Counted from the first letter of the stretch, positions 8,830 to 17,686 are shown. The stretch is 64,000 nucleotides of DNA from Oerskovia paurometabola (GCF_016907365.1 NZ_JAFBBV010000001.1:1550001-1614000); one strand, 5' to 3'. Notes: generated by a model not told the origin, from the sequence alone. Translations and numbers: made by a program.

Positions 8830-8855
8830 GCGGTGTCTTCCTCGTGGTTCCAATA

Positions 8856-8888
8856 ACTATACCGGCCATGTTATCCCGGTACTAGAAT
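8856..8888. promoter_or_regulatory. Shared map/XRE control region with palindrome
   Basis: TACCGG (8860-8865) and CCGGTA (8876-8881) form a perfect 6-bp inverted repeat with a 10-nt spacer. The palindrome overlaps a minus-strand -10 box TATAGT (8856-8861) for map and abuts a plus-strand -10 box TAGAAT (8883-8888), which lies 7 nt before the XRE gene ATG. Binding there by the XRE protein could repress both genes. Confidence 0.6.
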
Positions 8889-8895
8889 CGGGTCC

Positions 8896-9198
8896 ATGGT
8901 CAGGTTGCCGCTCACCCCCGCCGAGGTCGAACGCGGGCAGCGCCTCGGTGCTCTGCTGCGTCGGGCCAGGGGGGACCGCTCGATGCTCGAGGTCGCGCTC
9001 GACGCGCGCGTCTCGCCCGAGACCCTCCGGAAGATCGAGACGGGCAGGGTCGCCACCCCTGCCTTCCCGACCGTCGCCGCGATCGCCGACGTCCTGGGCC
9101 TCTCCCTCGACGAGGTCTGGGCCGAGGTCACGCGGCCGGAGGGCGACCGTCCCGGGCAACGTGTCGGCCAGGGCGCGCGCGAGCGGCTGGCCTCCTAG
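8896..9198 (+). CDS. XRE-family helix-turn-helix regulator
   Basis: A 100-residue DNA-binding protein made almost wholly of one HTH_3/XRE domain. The recognition region is visible as MLEVALDARVSPETLRKIETGRVATPAFPTV split over residues 31-60, with the usual Gly-Leu-Ser-Leu-Asp end near 70-75. No effector domain is present; the C-terminal tail is short, basic and polar. It is divergent from map, and the intervening palindrome fits autoregulation plus control of map. The message is probably leaderless, since TAGAAT lies 7 nt before the ATG and no Shine-Dalgarno sequence is present. Confidence 0.88.
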   Translation: MVRLPLTPAEVERGQRLGALLRRARGDRSMLEVALDARVSPETLRKIETGRVATPAFPTVAAIADVLGLSLDEVWAEVTRPEGDRPGQRVGQGARERLAS

Positions 9199-9210
9199 GC
9201 GGCGAGGGCC

Positions 9211-9591
9211 CTACTCGGTCGCGTCGAGGAACGCCTGCGCGAGGCGCCGGGGCGCCCGCGCGAGCCATGCGTCCTCGAGGAGCTCCTCGAGCTCGGGGAC
9301 GGCGACGCGGTCGAGGCGTGCAAGAACGATCGGATAGCCCGCGAAGTGGGCCGTCGTGAAGAAGGTGCTCGGCTCGTCGCCCACGAGCGCGAGCTTCTCG
9401 CCCTCGTCGGCGACGTAGAACCCGAGCGGTGCGGTGTCCGGCGCGGAGACGCCCAGCTCGTCCAGGTCCCGACGGCGCAGCGGACGTTCCCAGGCGAAGT
9501 TCCGTCCGTGCACGGCCCACTCGCGCGGGCGGTGCTCGGCCGTGTCCGGCAGCACCGCCGCGATCCGCCCGACGTCCTCCCACGTGGCCAT
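9211..9591 (-). CDS. MmcQ/YjbR family protein
   Basis: A 126-residue single-domain protein of the MmcQ/YjbR family, a CyaY-like fold often described as DNA-binding without a settled function. Family features are the early WEDV..IAAVLPDTAEH, the NFAWERPL strand near residues 31-38, the KLALVGDEPSTFFTTAHFAGYPIVLARL core near 65-93, and the late DAWLARAPRRLAQAFL helix. A TAGCGT hexamer lies 6 nt before the ATG, so it is probably leaderless. It is convergent with the XRE gene and transcribed on its own. Confidence 0.83.
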   Translation of the reverse strand: MATWEDVGRIAAVLPDTAEHRPREWAVHGRNFAWERPLRRRDLDELGVSAPDTAPLGFYVADEGEKLALVGDEPSTFFTTAHFAGYPIVLARLDRVAVPELEELLEDAWLARAPRRLAQAFLDATE

Positions 9592-9597
9592 GCTTCG

Positions 9598-9603
9598 ACG
9601 CTA
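9598..9603 (-). promoter_or_regulatory. -10 box of leaderless promoter
   Basis: TAGCGT on the minus strand, 6 nt before the ATG of the MmcQ/YjbR gene. Confidence 0.45.
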
Positions 9604-9629
9604 CGCCTCGCGTGCCGTGACCGCTCGCG

Positions 9630-12600
9630 TCAGAGCGGTGCGCTCGCCGCTTCCTCGCCCTTGCCCGTCGCCCCTGGGGCGATGCTCTCGATGAGCACGA
9701 CGAGCGTCTGGTTGATGCGCTCGACCTGACGCAGGACGACGTCCTGCGGGCGCGTCGGAGGGCCGGTCGGGTCGTACTCGCTGCCGAAGTCGAGGTTCTC
9801 CTCGACCGTGCCGGGGAGGCGGTCCGCCAGCACGGCTCGCAGGGCCGAGATGTTCGCGCTCGTGGTCCTGCGCAGCCGGTCCCAGTCCTCGGACGACACG
9901 TCGGCCCCCGCCTCGATCATGCGCTCGACCGCCCGGGCGAGGTGCCGCGTGTAGTAGGTCAGCGACCACACCGCCGTGAGGCGTCCCTCGATGCCACCGA
10001 CCTCGAGCGCGCCCGCGGCACGCCGCAGGGGGGCGGCGGTGGCGTTGACCCGGCGGACGTCCTGGGTGATCACGAGGAGGTGCTTCTCGATCGCCTTCCG
10101 CGAGATCTTGGTGCCTCCCGCGAGGCGTTCGAGCCCCGCGGTGATCACGATCTCGACGTCCCGGAGGAGGGTCGCGACGTCCTTGTTGAGCTTGGTGCGG
10201 GTACGTGTGGGGAAGACGAACCATGCGACGGCCAGGGCGACCGCGGCCCCGAAGAGGGTCTCCAGGATCCTGACCTCGACCGCGAGCGTCGTCAGGCGTC
10301 CGAGGAACTCGTACAGGAGCGCGAAGAACATGGTCATCCAGAAGCTCGACACGGCGGGCGAGACCTGCTGGTAGTACCTCGAGGCGAAGATCGCCACGGC
10401 GATCAGCGGGAGGACGATCGCAGGGTCCGCGCCCGTCCAGATCGCGACACCGAAACCGACGGCCGCGCCGAGGACCGTGCCCGCGATGCGCTGGGCTCCC
10501 TTGACGAACGTCTCGCCGTCGGTGCCGCCCAGCACCTGGTAGGCCGAGATGGTCGCCCAGTACTGGTGCGTCGTGGAGACGGCCTCGCCGATGCCGAGCG
10601 CCGCGCCGGTCGCGACCGCCGCCTGCACGGCACGCTTCGTCACGGGCGACATCGGCACCTTGCCGTCCTGCGGCGGGGCCGAGGGGGCGACGAGCTCGTC
10701 GAGGGCCGCCTCGTCGTCCTGCGTGCCGTCGGGATCGACCGTGGCGAGCGGGGGCGCATCGGGGTCGAGGCTCGAGACCTCGGCGGTCCGCAGGACGTCG
10801 GCCGCCCGGTAGAGCTCGGTGCAGGCCTGGTAGAGCAGACGGGCGGCCTGCGGCCACTCCGCCGGGGGGCGGTCGCCCTGCCAGGGGGCGAGCTGCGTGG
10901 CCGGGGCCGCGGGAGGTGAGCCGTCGACGGGGCGAGCAGCGATCTCCGCGAGGTGCGCCTGCAGCAGCTCGATCCGTCCCGCGAGCCGTCCGCGCAGCTC
11001 CAGGGGGATCGCGGTGCCCGTGACGTTGCGCGCGGCGGTCATGAGGTTGACCGCGGCGAGCTCCGTGTCGAACAGGTGCAACCGGACCTCGGCGCTGCGG
11101 GCGGGCTCGATCCCGGTCGCGTTCTCCCCGCCCGTGAGCTGCCCCGCGAGGAACGCCGCCCCGCGGTGCAGCTCCCGCATGTCGAGCCGGACCCGCTTGA
11201 CGATGTCCGGGTCCCACCGAGCCCAGGAGACGGCGTCGACGAGCGCGTCCATCGACGTGACCAGGCGGCGTCCGAACCCGTCGATCCCACCGCGCAGCAC
11301 CTTGAGGGGCCGTTCCGGGAGGATCACGTAGTTCAGGACCCAGGCCCACACGACTCCGAGCGCGGCCGCGGTGATGTAGAGGAGCACTTCCGTGAGGTGC
11401 AGCCGCAGGATGAGCGCGAAGTAGTACGCGACGAACGTGACCTGGCCGAGCGCCGCCCAGCGAGGCCCGAACCGTCCGACCCATACGCCGAGTCCCGCGA
11501 CGGCCACGACGAGCACGGCGGTCCAGACGGGGGATCTCGAGACCAGCGCCCCGAGCACGACCACGAGGCTGACAGGGGCGATGAGCAGGATGCTCGTGAC
11601 CTTGCGACCCCGCTGCGTCTTGTCGACCGAGATGCCTGTGCTGAGCATGGCGACGAAGCCGCCGAACATCGCGGGCTGGAGCCCGTCACGTCCGGTCGCC
11701 TCGAAGAGGACGTACAACGAGACGACGGCGGCGCTCGCCGCGAGCACGGCGCGCCCGGCCCCGCGCAGGCGGGCGTAGCCCGGGTCGACGAGGGACACGT
11801 GCTGGTCGACGAAGGTCTCCCACCGCGAGATCCGGCTGCGCGCCGACCGCTCCGCCGGTTCGGACGGGTCGGCGACGGGGCCCGCCCCGGGTCCGACGAC
11901 GGGTCCGGGGACGTCCTCCTCGAGGAACCGGAGCACGAGCGCGTCGTCGGTGTGCAGGATCGAGACCGGCTTGTCGGTCACGATGATCGGCTGGTAGTCC
12001 AGGTCCCGGCTCACGGCGAACGTGATCTGCTGGGCGCGGTAGGCGAACGGCAGCCACTGGGTGTAGCGGCGGTAGGCGTCGTCGAGGTCGGTGAGCGGTT
12101 CGATCCCGGCGAGGTCGGCCATGTCGCGATCGAGCTCGACGAAGCGCGCGACCCACTCGTCCTGCCGCCCGCGGTGGTGCCCGCTCCGGGCGAGGCCGGC
12201 GAACTCGTCGGAGCTGACCACCTCGGGGACCGCGTGACTCGTCCAGCGCAGCCTCTTCTGCAGGTACTCGCCGAACTCGAGGAACTGGAAGGTCAGGGGG
12301 ACGAGACCCGGTGTGGCTGTCGCCGGGTGACCGGCCGGCAGCCCCCACCGGAGCGCGCCGAGGGTCCCGCCGAGCATCCGGATCGCGTAGGGGAGGGCGA
12401 ACTGGTCGCGCCCGCTCTGGAAGTAGTACGCCGCATGGTGCAGCCGCAGGCCGTCGGTGTACGACGAGAACGAGTCCGCGATGCCGTCGACGTGCCCGTC
12501 GAGCCCGCTCGGCTCGCCCTGCTGGAAGAACGGCGCCAGGCTCGCGACCGGGGAACCTGCACCGCGCTCCGCGCTGAAGAACTGCGCCGAGAGCGCGCGC

Positions 12601-13097
12601 AGGTCGCGGATCACGTCGTAGACGCCCAGGAGGAAGGTCAGGATCAACGACACGAGGACCACGCCCGTGAGCGTCTCGGCGATGCTGAGGAAGCGCAGCA
12701 CGTCCGTCTCGGCCGTGAGCGAGGACCCGCCGACGGTCGAGAGCTGGGCCGCGCTGAAGTACATCGCGTTGAAGAAGTCGAGGCTCGCGCCCGTGCCGGA
12801 CACCGAGAACGCGGTCTTGGTCATCTGGCCGTAGTAGATCAGCCCGAACCCGAGGATCACGCCGAACAGCCAGGCGACGACCGTGACCATGATCTGCAGG
12901 CCCGTGACCTGGCGCAGCGCGAGCGGGCGCCACCGCCTCGACATGCGTCGGGTGACACGGCGCAGCAGACGCCACTGGCCTGCGGCGAGCGGCCCCGCGA
13001 TGAAACCGGACTCGTCGTAGTTGAGCGCGGTGAGGAACACGTCGAGCAGGGTCAGGGCGAGAATGACGATTCCGAGGACGAGCCACACTGTTTCCAC
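9630..13097 (-). CDS. Channel-FUSC-FUSC fusion membrane protein (1155 residues)
   Basis: A very large membrane protein with three modules. Residues 1-165 form an ion-channel-like unit: TM near 4-25, basic linker, TM near 68-90, pore region with STVGGSS at 120-126 in the place of a potassium filter TVGYG, then a TM near 138-160. Residues about 165-440 are soluble and helical. Residues about 440-600 are a first FUSC-like membrane block, and about 810-990 a second FUSC block with the typical HQYWATISAYQVL and VAWFVFP ends; a cytoplasmic helical domain follows. FUSC proteins export aromatic acids or similar solutes. The filter lacks the Tyr, so potassium selectivity is doubtful. It stands alone, divergent from the urease operon. 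Confidence 0.8.
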   Translation of the reverse strand: METVWLVLGIVILALTLLDVFLTALNYDESGFIAGPLAAGQWRLLRRVTRRMSRRWRPLALRQVTGLQIMVTVVAWLFGVILGFGLIYYGQMTKTAFSVSGTGASLDFFNAMYFSAAQLSTVGGSSLTAETDVLRFLSIAETLTGVVLVSLILTFLLGVYDVIRDLRALSAQFFSAERGAGSPVASLAPFFQQGEPSGLDGHVDGIADSFSSYTDGLRLHHAAYYFQSGRDQFALPYAIRMLGGTLGALRWGLPAGHPATATPGLVPLTFQFLEFGEYLQKRLRWTSHAVPEVVSSDEFAGLARSGHHRGRQDEWVARFVELDRDMADLAGIEPLTDLDDAYRRYTQWLPFAYRAQQITFAVSRDLDYQPIIVTDKPVSILHTDDALVLRFLEEDVPGPVVGPGAGPVADPSEPAERSARSRISRWETFVDQHVSLVDPGYARLRGAGRAVLAASAAVVSLYVLFEATGRDGLQPAMFGGFVAMLSTGISVDKTQRGRKVTSILLIAPVSLVVVLGALVSRSPVWTAVLVVAVAGLGVWVGRFGPRWAALGQVTFVAYYFALILRLHLTEVLLYITAAALGVVWAWVLNYVILPERPLKVLRGGIDGFGRRLVTSMDALVDAVSWARWDPDIVKRVRLDMRELHRGAAFLAGQLTGGENATGIEPARSAEVRLHLFDTELAAVNLMTAARNVTGTAIPLELRGRLAGRIELLQAHLAEIAARPVDGSPPAAPATQLAPWQGDRPPAEWPQAARLLYQACTELYRAADVLRTAEVSSLDPDAPPLATVDPDGTQDDEAALDELVAPSAPPQDGKVPMSPVTKRAVQAAVATGAALGIGEAVSTTHQYWATISAYQVLGGTDGETFVKGAQRIAGTVLGAAVGFGVAIWTGADPAIVLPLIAVAIFASRYYQQVSPAVSSFWMTMFFALLYEFLGRLTTLAVEVRILETLFGAAVALAVAWFVFPTRTRTKLNKDVATLLRDVEIVITAGLERLAGGTKISRKAIEKHLLVITQDVRRVNATAAPLRRAAGALEVGGIEGRLTAVWSLTYYTRHLARAVERMIEAGADVSSEDWDRLRRTTSANISALRAVLADRLPGTVEENLDFGSEYDPTGPPTRPQDVVLRQVERINQTLVVLIESIAPGATGKGEEAASAPL

Positions 13098-13192
13098 GCG
13101 TTCAGGCTATCTTCGGCTCCTCGATCCGGCCTGGTGGAAATGTCGGGCGAACCGGGCGGTGGTTTATCTGCTGATTTGTCGGGGCTTCTTGT

Positions 13193-13207
13193 TGCGACAA
13201 TGTCGCA
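13193..13207. promoter_or_regulatory. 15-bp palindrome, possible Nur-like operator
   Basis: TGCGACA-A-TGTCGCA is a perfect inverted repeat of 7-bp arms. Read from 13192 to 13208 it has TTGC and GCAG ends 9 nt apart, the spacing of the Streptomyces Nur box (tTGCaa-N5-ttGCAA). It lies between the channel-FUSC gene and ureA, about 165 nt upstream of ureA. Nickel control of a nickel enzyme operon is plausible but is inference. Confidence 0.4.
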
Positions 13208-13276
13208 GCTTGCCGCCAGGAATGCGAGGCGGCGAGGCGCGTGAAAGCGCTGGCCGGAGGGTTGCCGGTGCTCCGG

Positions 13277-13304
13277 TTGCACTCCTGCGGCGCCCGCGTA
13301 GTGT
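13277..13304 (+). promoter_or_regulatory. Candidate promoter of the urease operon
   Basis: TTGCAC (13277-13282) and TAGTGT (13299-13304) are separated by 16 nt, fitting a housekeeping -35/-10 pair. The start of ureA is 67 nt downstream. The rest of the 13098-13371 gap shows no gene. Confidence 0.45.
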
Positions 13305-13371
13305 CGAGACATCAGACGCGAGACCGGTTCGTTCCGGCTGCCGGTCGCACTGGCGAAAGGTCGTGCAGGCA

Positions 13372-13677
13372 ATGAATCTCACCCCACGAGAAATGGACAA
13401 GCTGTATGTCTACCAGGTCGCCGACCTGGCACGCAGGCGTCGGGAAAGGGGCACCAAGCTCAATCTCAGCGAGGCCCAGGCGCTGATCTCGGAAGCAATT
13501 CTCGAAGGAGCCCGCGACGGGAAGTCGGTCGCCGAGTGCATGGAGCTCGGAAAGACGATCGTGTCGGAGAAGGACTGTCTCCCGGGAGTCCGTGAGCGGC
13601 TCGCGCTGCTCCAGGTCGAGGCGACGTTCGTCGACGGCAGCAAGCTCGTCTCCTGTCACGACCCCGTGGCGGCCTGA
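13372..13677 (+). CDS. ureA: Urease gamma subunit
   Basis: The smallest urease subunit, 101 residues, which packs in the (UreABC)3 assembly that hydrolyses urea to ammonia and carbamate in the cytoplasm. The typical start MNLTPREMDKL, the RRRRERGTKLNLSEAQALI segment and the DGSKLV strand near the C-terminus are all present and the length is normal. The ATG at 13372 is chosen because upstream in-frame codons are not family-like and a GAAAGG lies about 13 nt before it. It is the first gene of the urease operon, and its stop is only 3 nt from the next ATG, so translation is probably coupled to the CbiX-like gene. Confidence 0.95.
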   Translation: MNLTPREMDKLYVYQVADLARRRRERGTKLNLSEAQALISEAILEGARDGKSVAECMELGKTIVSEKDCLPGVRERLALLQVEATFVDGSKLVSCHDPVAA

Positions 13678-13680
13678 GGT

Positions 13681-14691
13681 ATGGGGTCGGGGGGGCCGGG
13701 GCAGACGCGGCTCGTCCTGGTCGGCGGGCACGAGAGCGCCGACGGGGCGGACGTGCGGTTCGTGGCGGACGGGCTCCCGGGCGTGACCGTCAGCCCGCCG
13801 GGCCGGACGCTCCACAACGCCGTGAGCGCGCTGCTCGCGACGGGCGACGGGCCCGTGGCGGTCCTGCCGATGACGTTCGGCCGGAACCCCACGATGGTCG
13901 CCGACACGGCCAAGACGCTCAAGTGGCTGAGCGTGGGGGCAGGGACGGGTCGGGTGGTCCTGTGCGACGACTTCGGCACGATCGACCACCTGGTCGCCTG
14001 GCTGCGCAGGGCCGCGACCGAGACCGCCGAGCGGCGGCCGGGGGCGGCCCTGGTGATCACGGCGACGTCGTCGAACCCGTTCGACGACGCGGAGCTTCAC
14101 CGGGTCGCGCACCTCGTACGGACGCACGGCGCCGGGCTCCCGGTCGAGGTCGCGTGCGTCGAGGAGGACGCGGAGGTCGCCGAGGCGGTCCGTCGTGCGC
14201 GGCTCCTGGGGTCCACCGAGGCCGTCGTCGTCCCCGCAGGCTTCGCACGGACGAGCGCCGCCCCCTGGGGGATCGGCGAGCTCGCCCGGGCGACGTTCTA
14301 CGGGCCGCTGATGTCGGAGCAGGCGATCCTCCAGGTCGTCCGGCAGCGGCTCGCCGCGGCCGAGCACAGCCTGAGCCACGGCCACGACGGGATCGAGACC
14401 GGTCTGCTCGCGGACCACGGTCACGGGTACGCCCACTCGCACGCCTTCGAGGAGAGCGGCGAGCACGGCGCGGCGGGTCACCAGCACCCGCACCCCCATC
14501 CTCATCCGCACCCCCGCCCGAGCGCCCCGCCGCATCCGTCACCTCACGGCGGCGGGGCGCACACCCACGACACCCACGACACCCACGACATCCACGACAC
14601 AGTCGACGCCGCGCGGCGGGACGCCGACCATCTCGAGCCGCCGGCAGCGCACGGCGTCTCCCACGACGAGGTCCTCGCCCGTCGTCACTGA
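13681..14691 (+). CDS. CbiX-like chelatase-fold protein with His-rich tail, inside the urease operon
   Basis: A 336-residue protein of two CbiX/sirohydrochlorin-chelatase-like halves. The first half begins LVLVGGHESADGAD, where GHES stands for the chelatase GHGS with its metal His kept. The second half (about residues 120-225) has the same fold signature: ALVITATSSNPFDDAELHRVAHLV, then VEVACVEEDAEVAEAV, then TEAVVVPAGFA; its His is replaced by Ala. The tail from about residue 225 is extremely His-rich, about 25 His in 112 residues, including alternating HP pairs and an HDT repeat. It lies between ureA and ureB, and ureE is absent from the operon. I infer a nickel-storage or nickel-delivery role in place of UreE. 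A tetrapyrrole chelatase role is the main alternative. Confidence 0.75.
   Translation: MGSGGPGQTRLVLVGGHESADGADVRFVADGLPGVTVSPPGRTLHNAVSALLATGDGPVAVLPMTFGRNPTMVADTAKTLKWLSVGAGTGRVVLCDDFGTIDHLVAWLRRAATETAERRPGAALVITATSSNPFDDAELHRVAHLVRTHGAGLPVEVACVEEDAEVAEAVRRARLLGSTEAVVVPAGFARTSAAPWGIGELARATFYGPLMSEQAILQVVRQRLAAAEHSLSHGHDGIETGLLADHGHGYAHSHAFEESGEHGAAGHQHPHPHPHPHPRPSAPPHPSPHGGGAHTHDTHDTHDIHDTVDAARRDADHLEPPAAHGVSHDEVLARRH
14562..14597 (+). repeat. Four 9-bp tandem units encoding HD-T/I repeats
   Basis: Four tandem units of CACCCACGA (the last CATCCACGA) encode the THDTHDTHDIHD part of the His-rich tail. Slippage here could change the number of metal-binding His residues. Confidence 0.85.
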
Positions 14692-14760
14692 GCGGTCGCC
14701 AGACCGTCACCGATCCATCGAGAAGCACCACGACGCGAAGCAGCAGCGGAGGGAAGAACG

Positions 14761-15177
14761 ATGCTAGGTAGCCCCAAGTACCACCACACCGATGAGGACA
14801 TCGAGATCAACGCGGGCCGAGAGAAGGTGACGCTCAGGGTGAGCAACACCGGCGACCGCGCCGTGCAGATCGGGTCGCACTTCCACTTCTTCGAGGTGAA
14901 CCGCGCGCTGCTCTTCGAGCGGGAGAAGGCGTACGGCATGCACCTGGACATCCCTGCCGGGACAGGGGTCCGCATCGAGCCTGGAGACTCCCGCGACGTC
15001 ACGCTGACCGCCTTCTCCGGTTCGCGTCACCTCGTCGGCTTCAACAACCTGGTCGACGGCGGGCTCGACTCGCGTCAGACCCGGATCGACTCGCTCGCGC
15101 GCATGACCGAGGGACAGTTCAAGGACGGCAAGCCGACGGCGCGGACCACCGGAGCTGCGAAGAAGGGGAAGAAGTAA
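14761..15177 (+). CDS. ureB: Urease beta subunit
   Basis: A 138-residue structural subunit of urease. The family core is plain: [19 protein letters not shown] (residues 26-45), the [25 protein letters not shown] segment and the FNNLVDG segment. The C-terminal tail (about 112-138) is a lysine-rich extension. A good ribosome binding site, GGAGGGAAG, lies about 8 nt before the ATG. The stop codon overlaps the ureC start by one nucleotide (TAATG), so translation is coupled. Unusually, ureB is separated from ureA by the CbiX-like gene, whereas gamma and beta genes are normally adjacent or fused. Confidence 0.95.
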   Translation: MLGSPKYHHTDEDIEINAGREKVTLRVSNTGDRAVQIGSHFHFFEVNRALLFEREKAYGMHLDIPAGTGVRIEPGDSRDVTLTAFSGSRHLVGFNNLVDGGLDSRQTRIDSLARMTEGQFKDGKPTARTTGAAKKGKK

Positions 15178-16901
15178 TGGCCATCATCTCCCGCAAGCAG
15201 TACACGGACCTGTTCGGTCCGACCACCGGCGACAAGGTGCACCTCGCGGACTCGAACCTCGTGATCGAGATCGAGAAGGACTACAACGAGGGCCACTACG
15301 GCGACGAGGTCGTCTACGGCGGTGGGAAGACCGCCCGCGACGGCATGGCGGCCGACCCCGAGGCCACCAGCGCGCAGGGCGCACTCGACCTCGTGATCAC
15401 CAACGCCATCATCCTGGACCCGATCCTCGGCGTCGTGAAGGGGGACATCGGCGTCAAGGACGGCAAGATCGCCGGCATCGGCAAGTCGGGCAACCCTCAT
15501 CTGCAGAGCGGGGTCGACCCGCGTCTCGTGGTGGGTGCGACCACCGAGATCCTGGCGGGCGAGCACTGCATCGCCACCGCTGGGGCGTTCGACAGCCACG
15601 TGCACTACATCTCCCCGCAGCAGGCGCAGGCTGCCCTGTCGAACGGCATCACGACGCTCTTCGGTGGTGGGACCGGCCCGACCGACGCGACGAACGGTGT
15701 CACGACGACGCCGGGCGCGTGGCACCTGCACCGCATGATCCAGGCCGCGGAGGACATGCCCGTCAACATGGGCTTCCACGGCAAGGGCAACGGGTCGCTG
15801 CCCGCGCCGCTCGTGGAGCAGATCGAGGCCGGAGCCTCGTCGCTCAAGGTCCATGAGGACTTCGGGGCGACGCCCGCGGTGATCCGCAACGCACTGAGCG
15901 TGGCCGACGAGTTCGACGTCCAGGTCTCGATCCACACCGACAGCCTCAACGAGGCGGGGTTCGTCGAGGACACGCTCTCGGCGATCGACGGCCGCACGAT
16001 CCACACGTACCACACGGAGGGGGCTGGAGGAGGGCACGCACCGGACATCATGAAGGCCGCCGGGTTCCCGAACATCCTGCCCTCCTCGACCAACCCGACC
16101 CTGCCGTACACGGTCAACTCCGTCGACGAGCTGCTCGACATGGTCATGGTGTGCCACCACCTCTCGCACGACATCCCCGAGGACGTCGCCTTCGCGGACT
16201 CCCGTGTCCGCGCCGAGACGATCTCCGCGGAGACCGTGCTCCACGACGAGGGCGTGCTGTCCATGTTCTCGTCCGACTCCCAGGCCATGGGCCGTATCGG
16301 CGAGTCGGTGACGCGGGCCTTCCAGACCGCGCACCACAACAAGGCCGTGCGCGGCCCGTTGCCCGAGGAGACCGGGGACAACGACAACTTCCGCGTGCTG
16401 CGCTACCTGGCGAAGGTGACGATCAACCCGGCGATCACGCAGGGCGTCTCCGACTACGTAGGCTCGCTCGAGCCCGGCAAGATGGCCGACATCGTGCTGT
16501 GGCCCGTCGACTCGTTCGCTGCGAAGCCCAAGGTCGTCGTCAAGGGCGGTCTCATCAACTGGGCCCTCATGGGTGACCCGAACGCGTCGCTGCCCACGCC
16601 CCAGCCCGTGTACTACCGGCCCATGTTCGGCGCCTTCGGACAGGCGCAGCAGGCGACCCGCATCACGTTCATGTCGCAGGCCGCGATCGACAAGGGCGTC
16701 CCGGAACAGCTCGGCCTCAAGAGCCAGGTCCTGCCGGTGCGCCGCTGTCGGGGCATCGGGAAGGAGCACATGGTCCGCAACGACCGCACGCCCGTCATCG
16801 ACGTCGATCCCGAGACGTACAAGGTGACGTTCGACGGCAAGCCCGCGCACATCGAGCCGGCCGAGTCCCTGCCCATGACCCAGCTCTTCTTCCTCGCCTG
16901 A
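15177..16901 (+). CDS. ureC: Urease alpha (catalytic) subunit
   Basis: The 574-residue catalytic subunit with the bi-nickel centre. All key residues are visible: His pair in SHVH (H141, H143), the carbamylated Lys in SSLKVHED (K224), His in SIHTDS, His in HTYHTEG, the flap Cys and catalytic His in VCHHL, the Arg in ADSRVR, and Asp in [10 protein letters not shown]. The length is normal (about 570). It overlaps ureB by 1 nt and is followed after 2 nt by ureF, so the three are one translational unit. Full motif set argues for an active enzyme. Confidence 0.97.
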   Translation: MAIISRKQYTDLFGPTTGDKVHLADSNLVIEIEKDYNEGHYGDEVVYGGGKTARDGMAADPEATSAQGALDLVITNAIILDPILGVVKGDIGVKDGKIAGIGKSGNPHLQSGVDPRLVVGATTEILAGEHCIATAGAFDSHVHYISPQQAQAALSNGITTLFGGGTGPTDATNGVTTTPGAWHLHRMIQAAEDMPVNMGFHGKGNGSLPAPLVEQIEAGASSLKVHEDFGATPAVIRNALSVADEFDVQVSIHTDSLNEAGFVEDTLSAIDGRTIHTYHTEGAGGGHAPDIMKAAGFPNILPSSTNPTLPYTVNSVDELLDMVMVCHHLSHDIPEDVAFADSRVRAETISAETVLHDEGVLSMFSSDSQAMGRIGESVTRAFQTAHHNKAVRGPLPEETGDNDNFRVLRYLAKVTINPAITQGVSDYVGSLEPGKMADIVLWPVDSFAAKPKVVVKGGLINWALMGDPNASLPTPQPVYYRPMFGAFGQAQQATRITFMSQAAIDKGVPEQLGLKSQVLPVRRCRGIGKEHMVRNDRTPVIDVDPETYKVTFDGKPAHIEPAESLPMTQLFFLA

Positions 16902-16903
16902 GG

Positions 16904-17620
16904 GTGGTCATGCGGGACACGACCAGCGGGAGGACCGACGTCGGGGCGCTCCTGGTGAGCCTCCAGCTCTCCGACTCCGCCTTCCCGAGCGGCTTCTACA
17001 CGATGTCGCACGGGTTGGAGGGGTTCAGCCAGGCGCGCCTGGTCGACCGGGGCGACGTCGAGGGGCTGCTGACGGGTCTGCTGCGGCACTCGGTGGGTCC
17101 GGGCGACGCGACGGCGCTCGCCCGGGCCCACGACGCGGCGGTGGCCGCCGACTGGGACCAGGTCCAGGAGGTGGACCAGGTGCTGTTCGCCTCGAAGCTC
17201 AACGCCGAGATGCGCAAGGCCTCGGTGCGCAGCGGCCACCAGGTCACGGACCTCGCGCGCGAGGCGATCGGTGGCCCGGGGCTCGAGGAGTGGGGCAGGC
17301 GGATCACGGCCAAGGAGACCCCGGGGTGCCAGCCCGTCGCCACGGCCGTCGCGTACGCCACGACCGGCGTGGGTGTCGAGCAGGCGGTGGCGTCGGACCT
17401 GTTCGCGTTCGCGGTGAGCTTCGTGGGGGCGGCCCTGCGGCTGCGGCTCACGGACCACCGGCACGCGCAGGTGGTGCTCCACGCCGTCGGGCCCGTGATC
17501 GCCGACGTGACCGCCGACGCGGTGGCGCGGGACCTGTCCGACCTGGGCGGGTGCGTGCCGCTCGCCGACGTGATGTCGGCGCAGCACGAGCGGGCCGAGG
17601 CGCGACTGTTCGCGAGCTGA
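16904..17620 (+). CDS. ureF: Urease accessory protein UreF
   Basis: UreF (238 residues from GTG 16904, or 236 from ATG 16910) is an all-helical accessory protein that binds UreD and recruits the UreG GTPase for nickel loading of apo-urease. The family start SLQLSDSAFPSGFYTMSHGLEG is visible near residues 20-40 in two blocks, with TPGCQPVATAVAYA near 140 and the terminal helix that ends in ARLFAS. There is no strong ribosome binding site; the start lies 2 nt after the ureC stop, so coupling is likely. The order ureC-F-G-D is common in actinobacteria. No ureE follows or precedes it. Confidence 0.93.
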   Translation: MVMRDTTSGRTDVGALLVSLQLSDSAFPSGFYTMSHGLEGFSQARLVDRGDVEGLLTGLLRHSVGPGDATALARAHDAAVAADWDQVQEVDQVLFASKLNAEMRKASVRSGHQVTDLAREAIGGPGLEEWGRRITAKETPGCQPVATAVAYATTGVGVEQAVASDLFAFAVSFVGAALRLRLTDHRHAQVVLHAVGPVIADVTADAVARDLSDLGGCVPLADVMSAQHERAEARLFAS

Positions 17621-17686
17621 GGACAGCCGAGGACCCTGCACGAGACGTAGCCAGAAGAAGCACGACGAGAGAGACGAGGCAGTCGA

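Noticed and set aside
13193-13207. LexA/SOS box upstream of ureA
   Set aside because: The palindrome does not match the actinobacterial TCGAAC-N4-GTTCGA form, and the neighbouring genes are not SOS genes.
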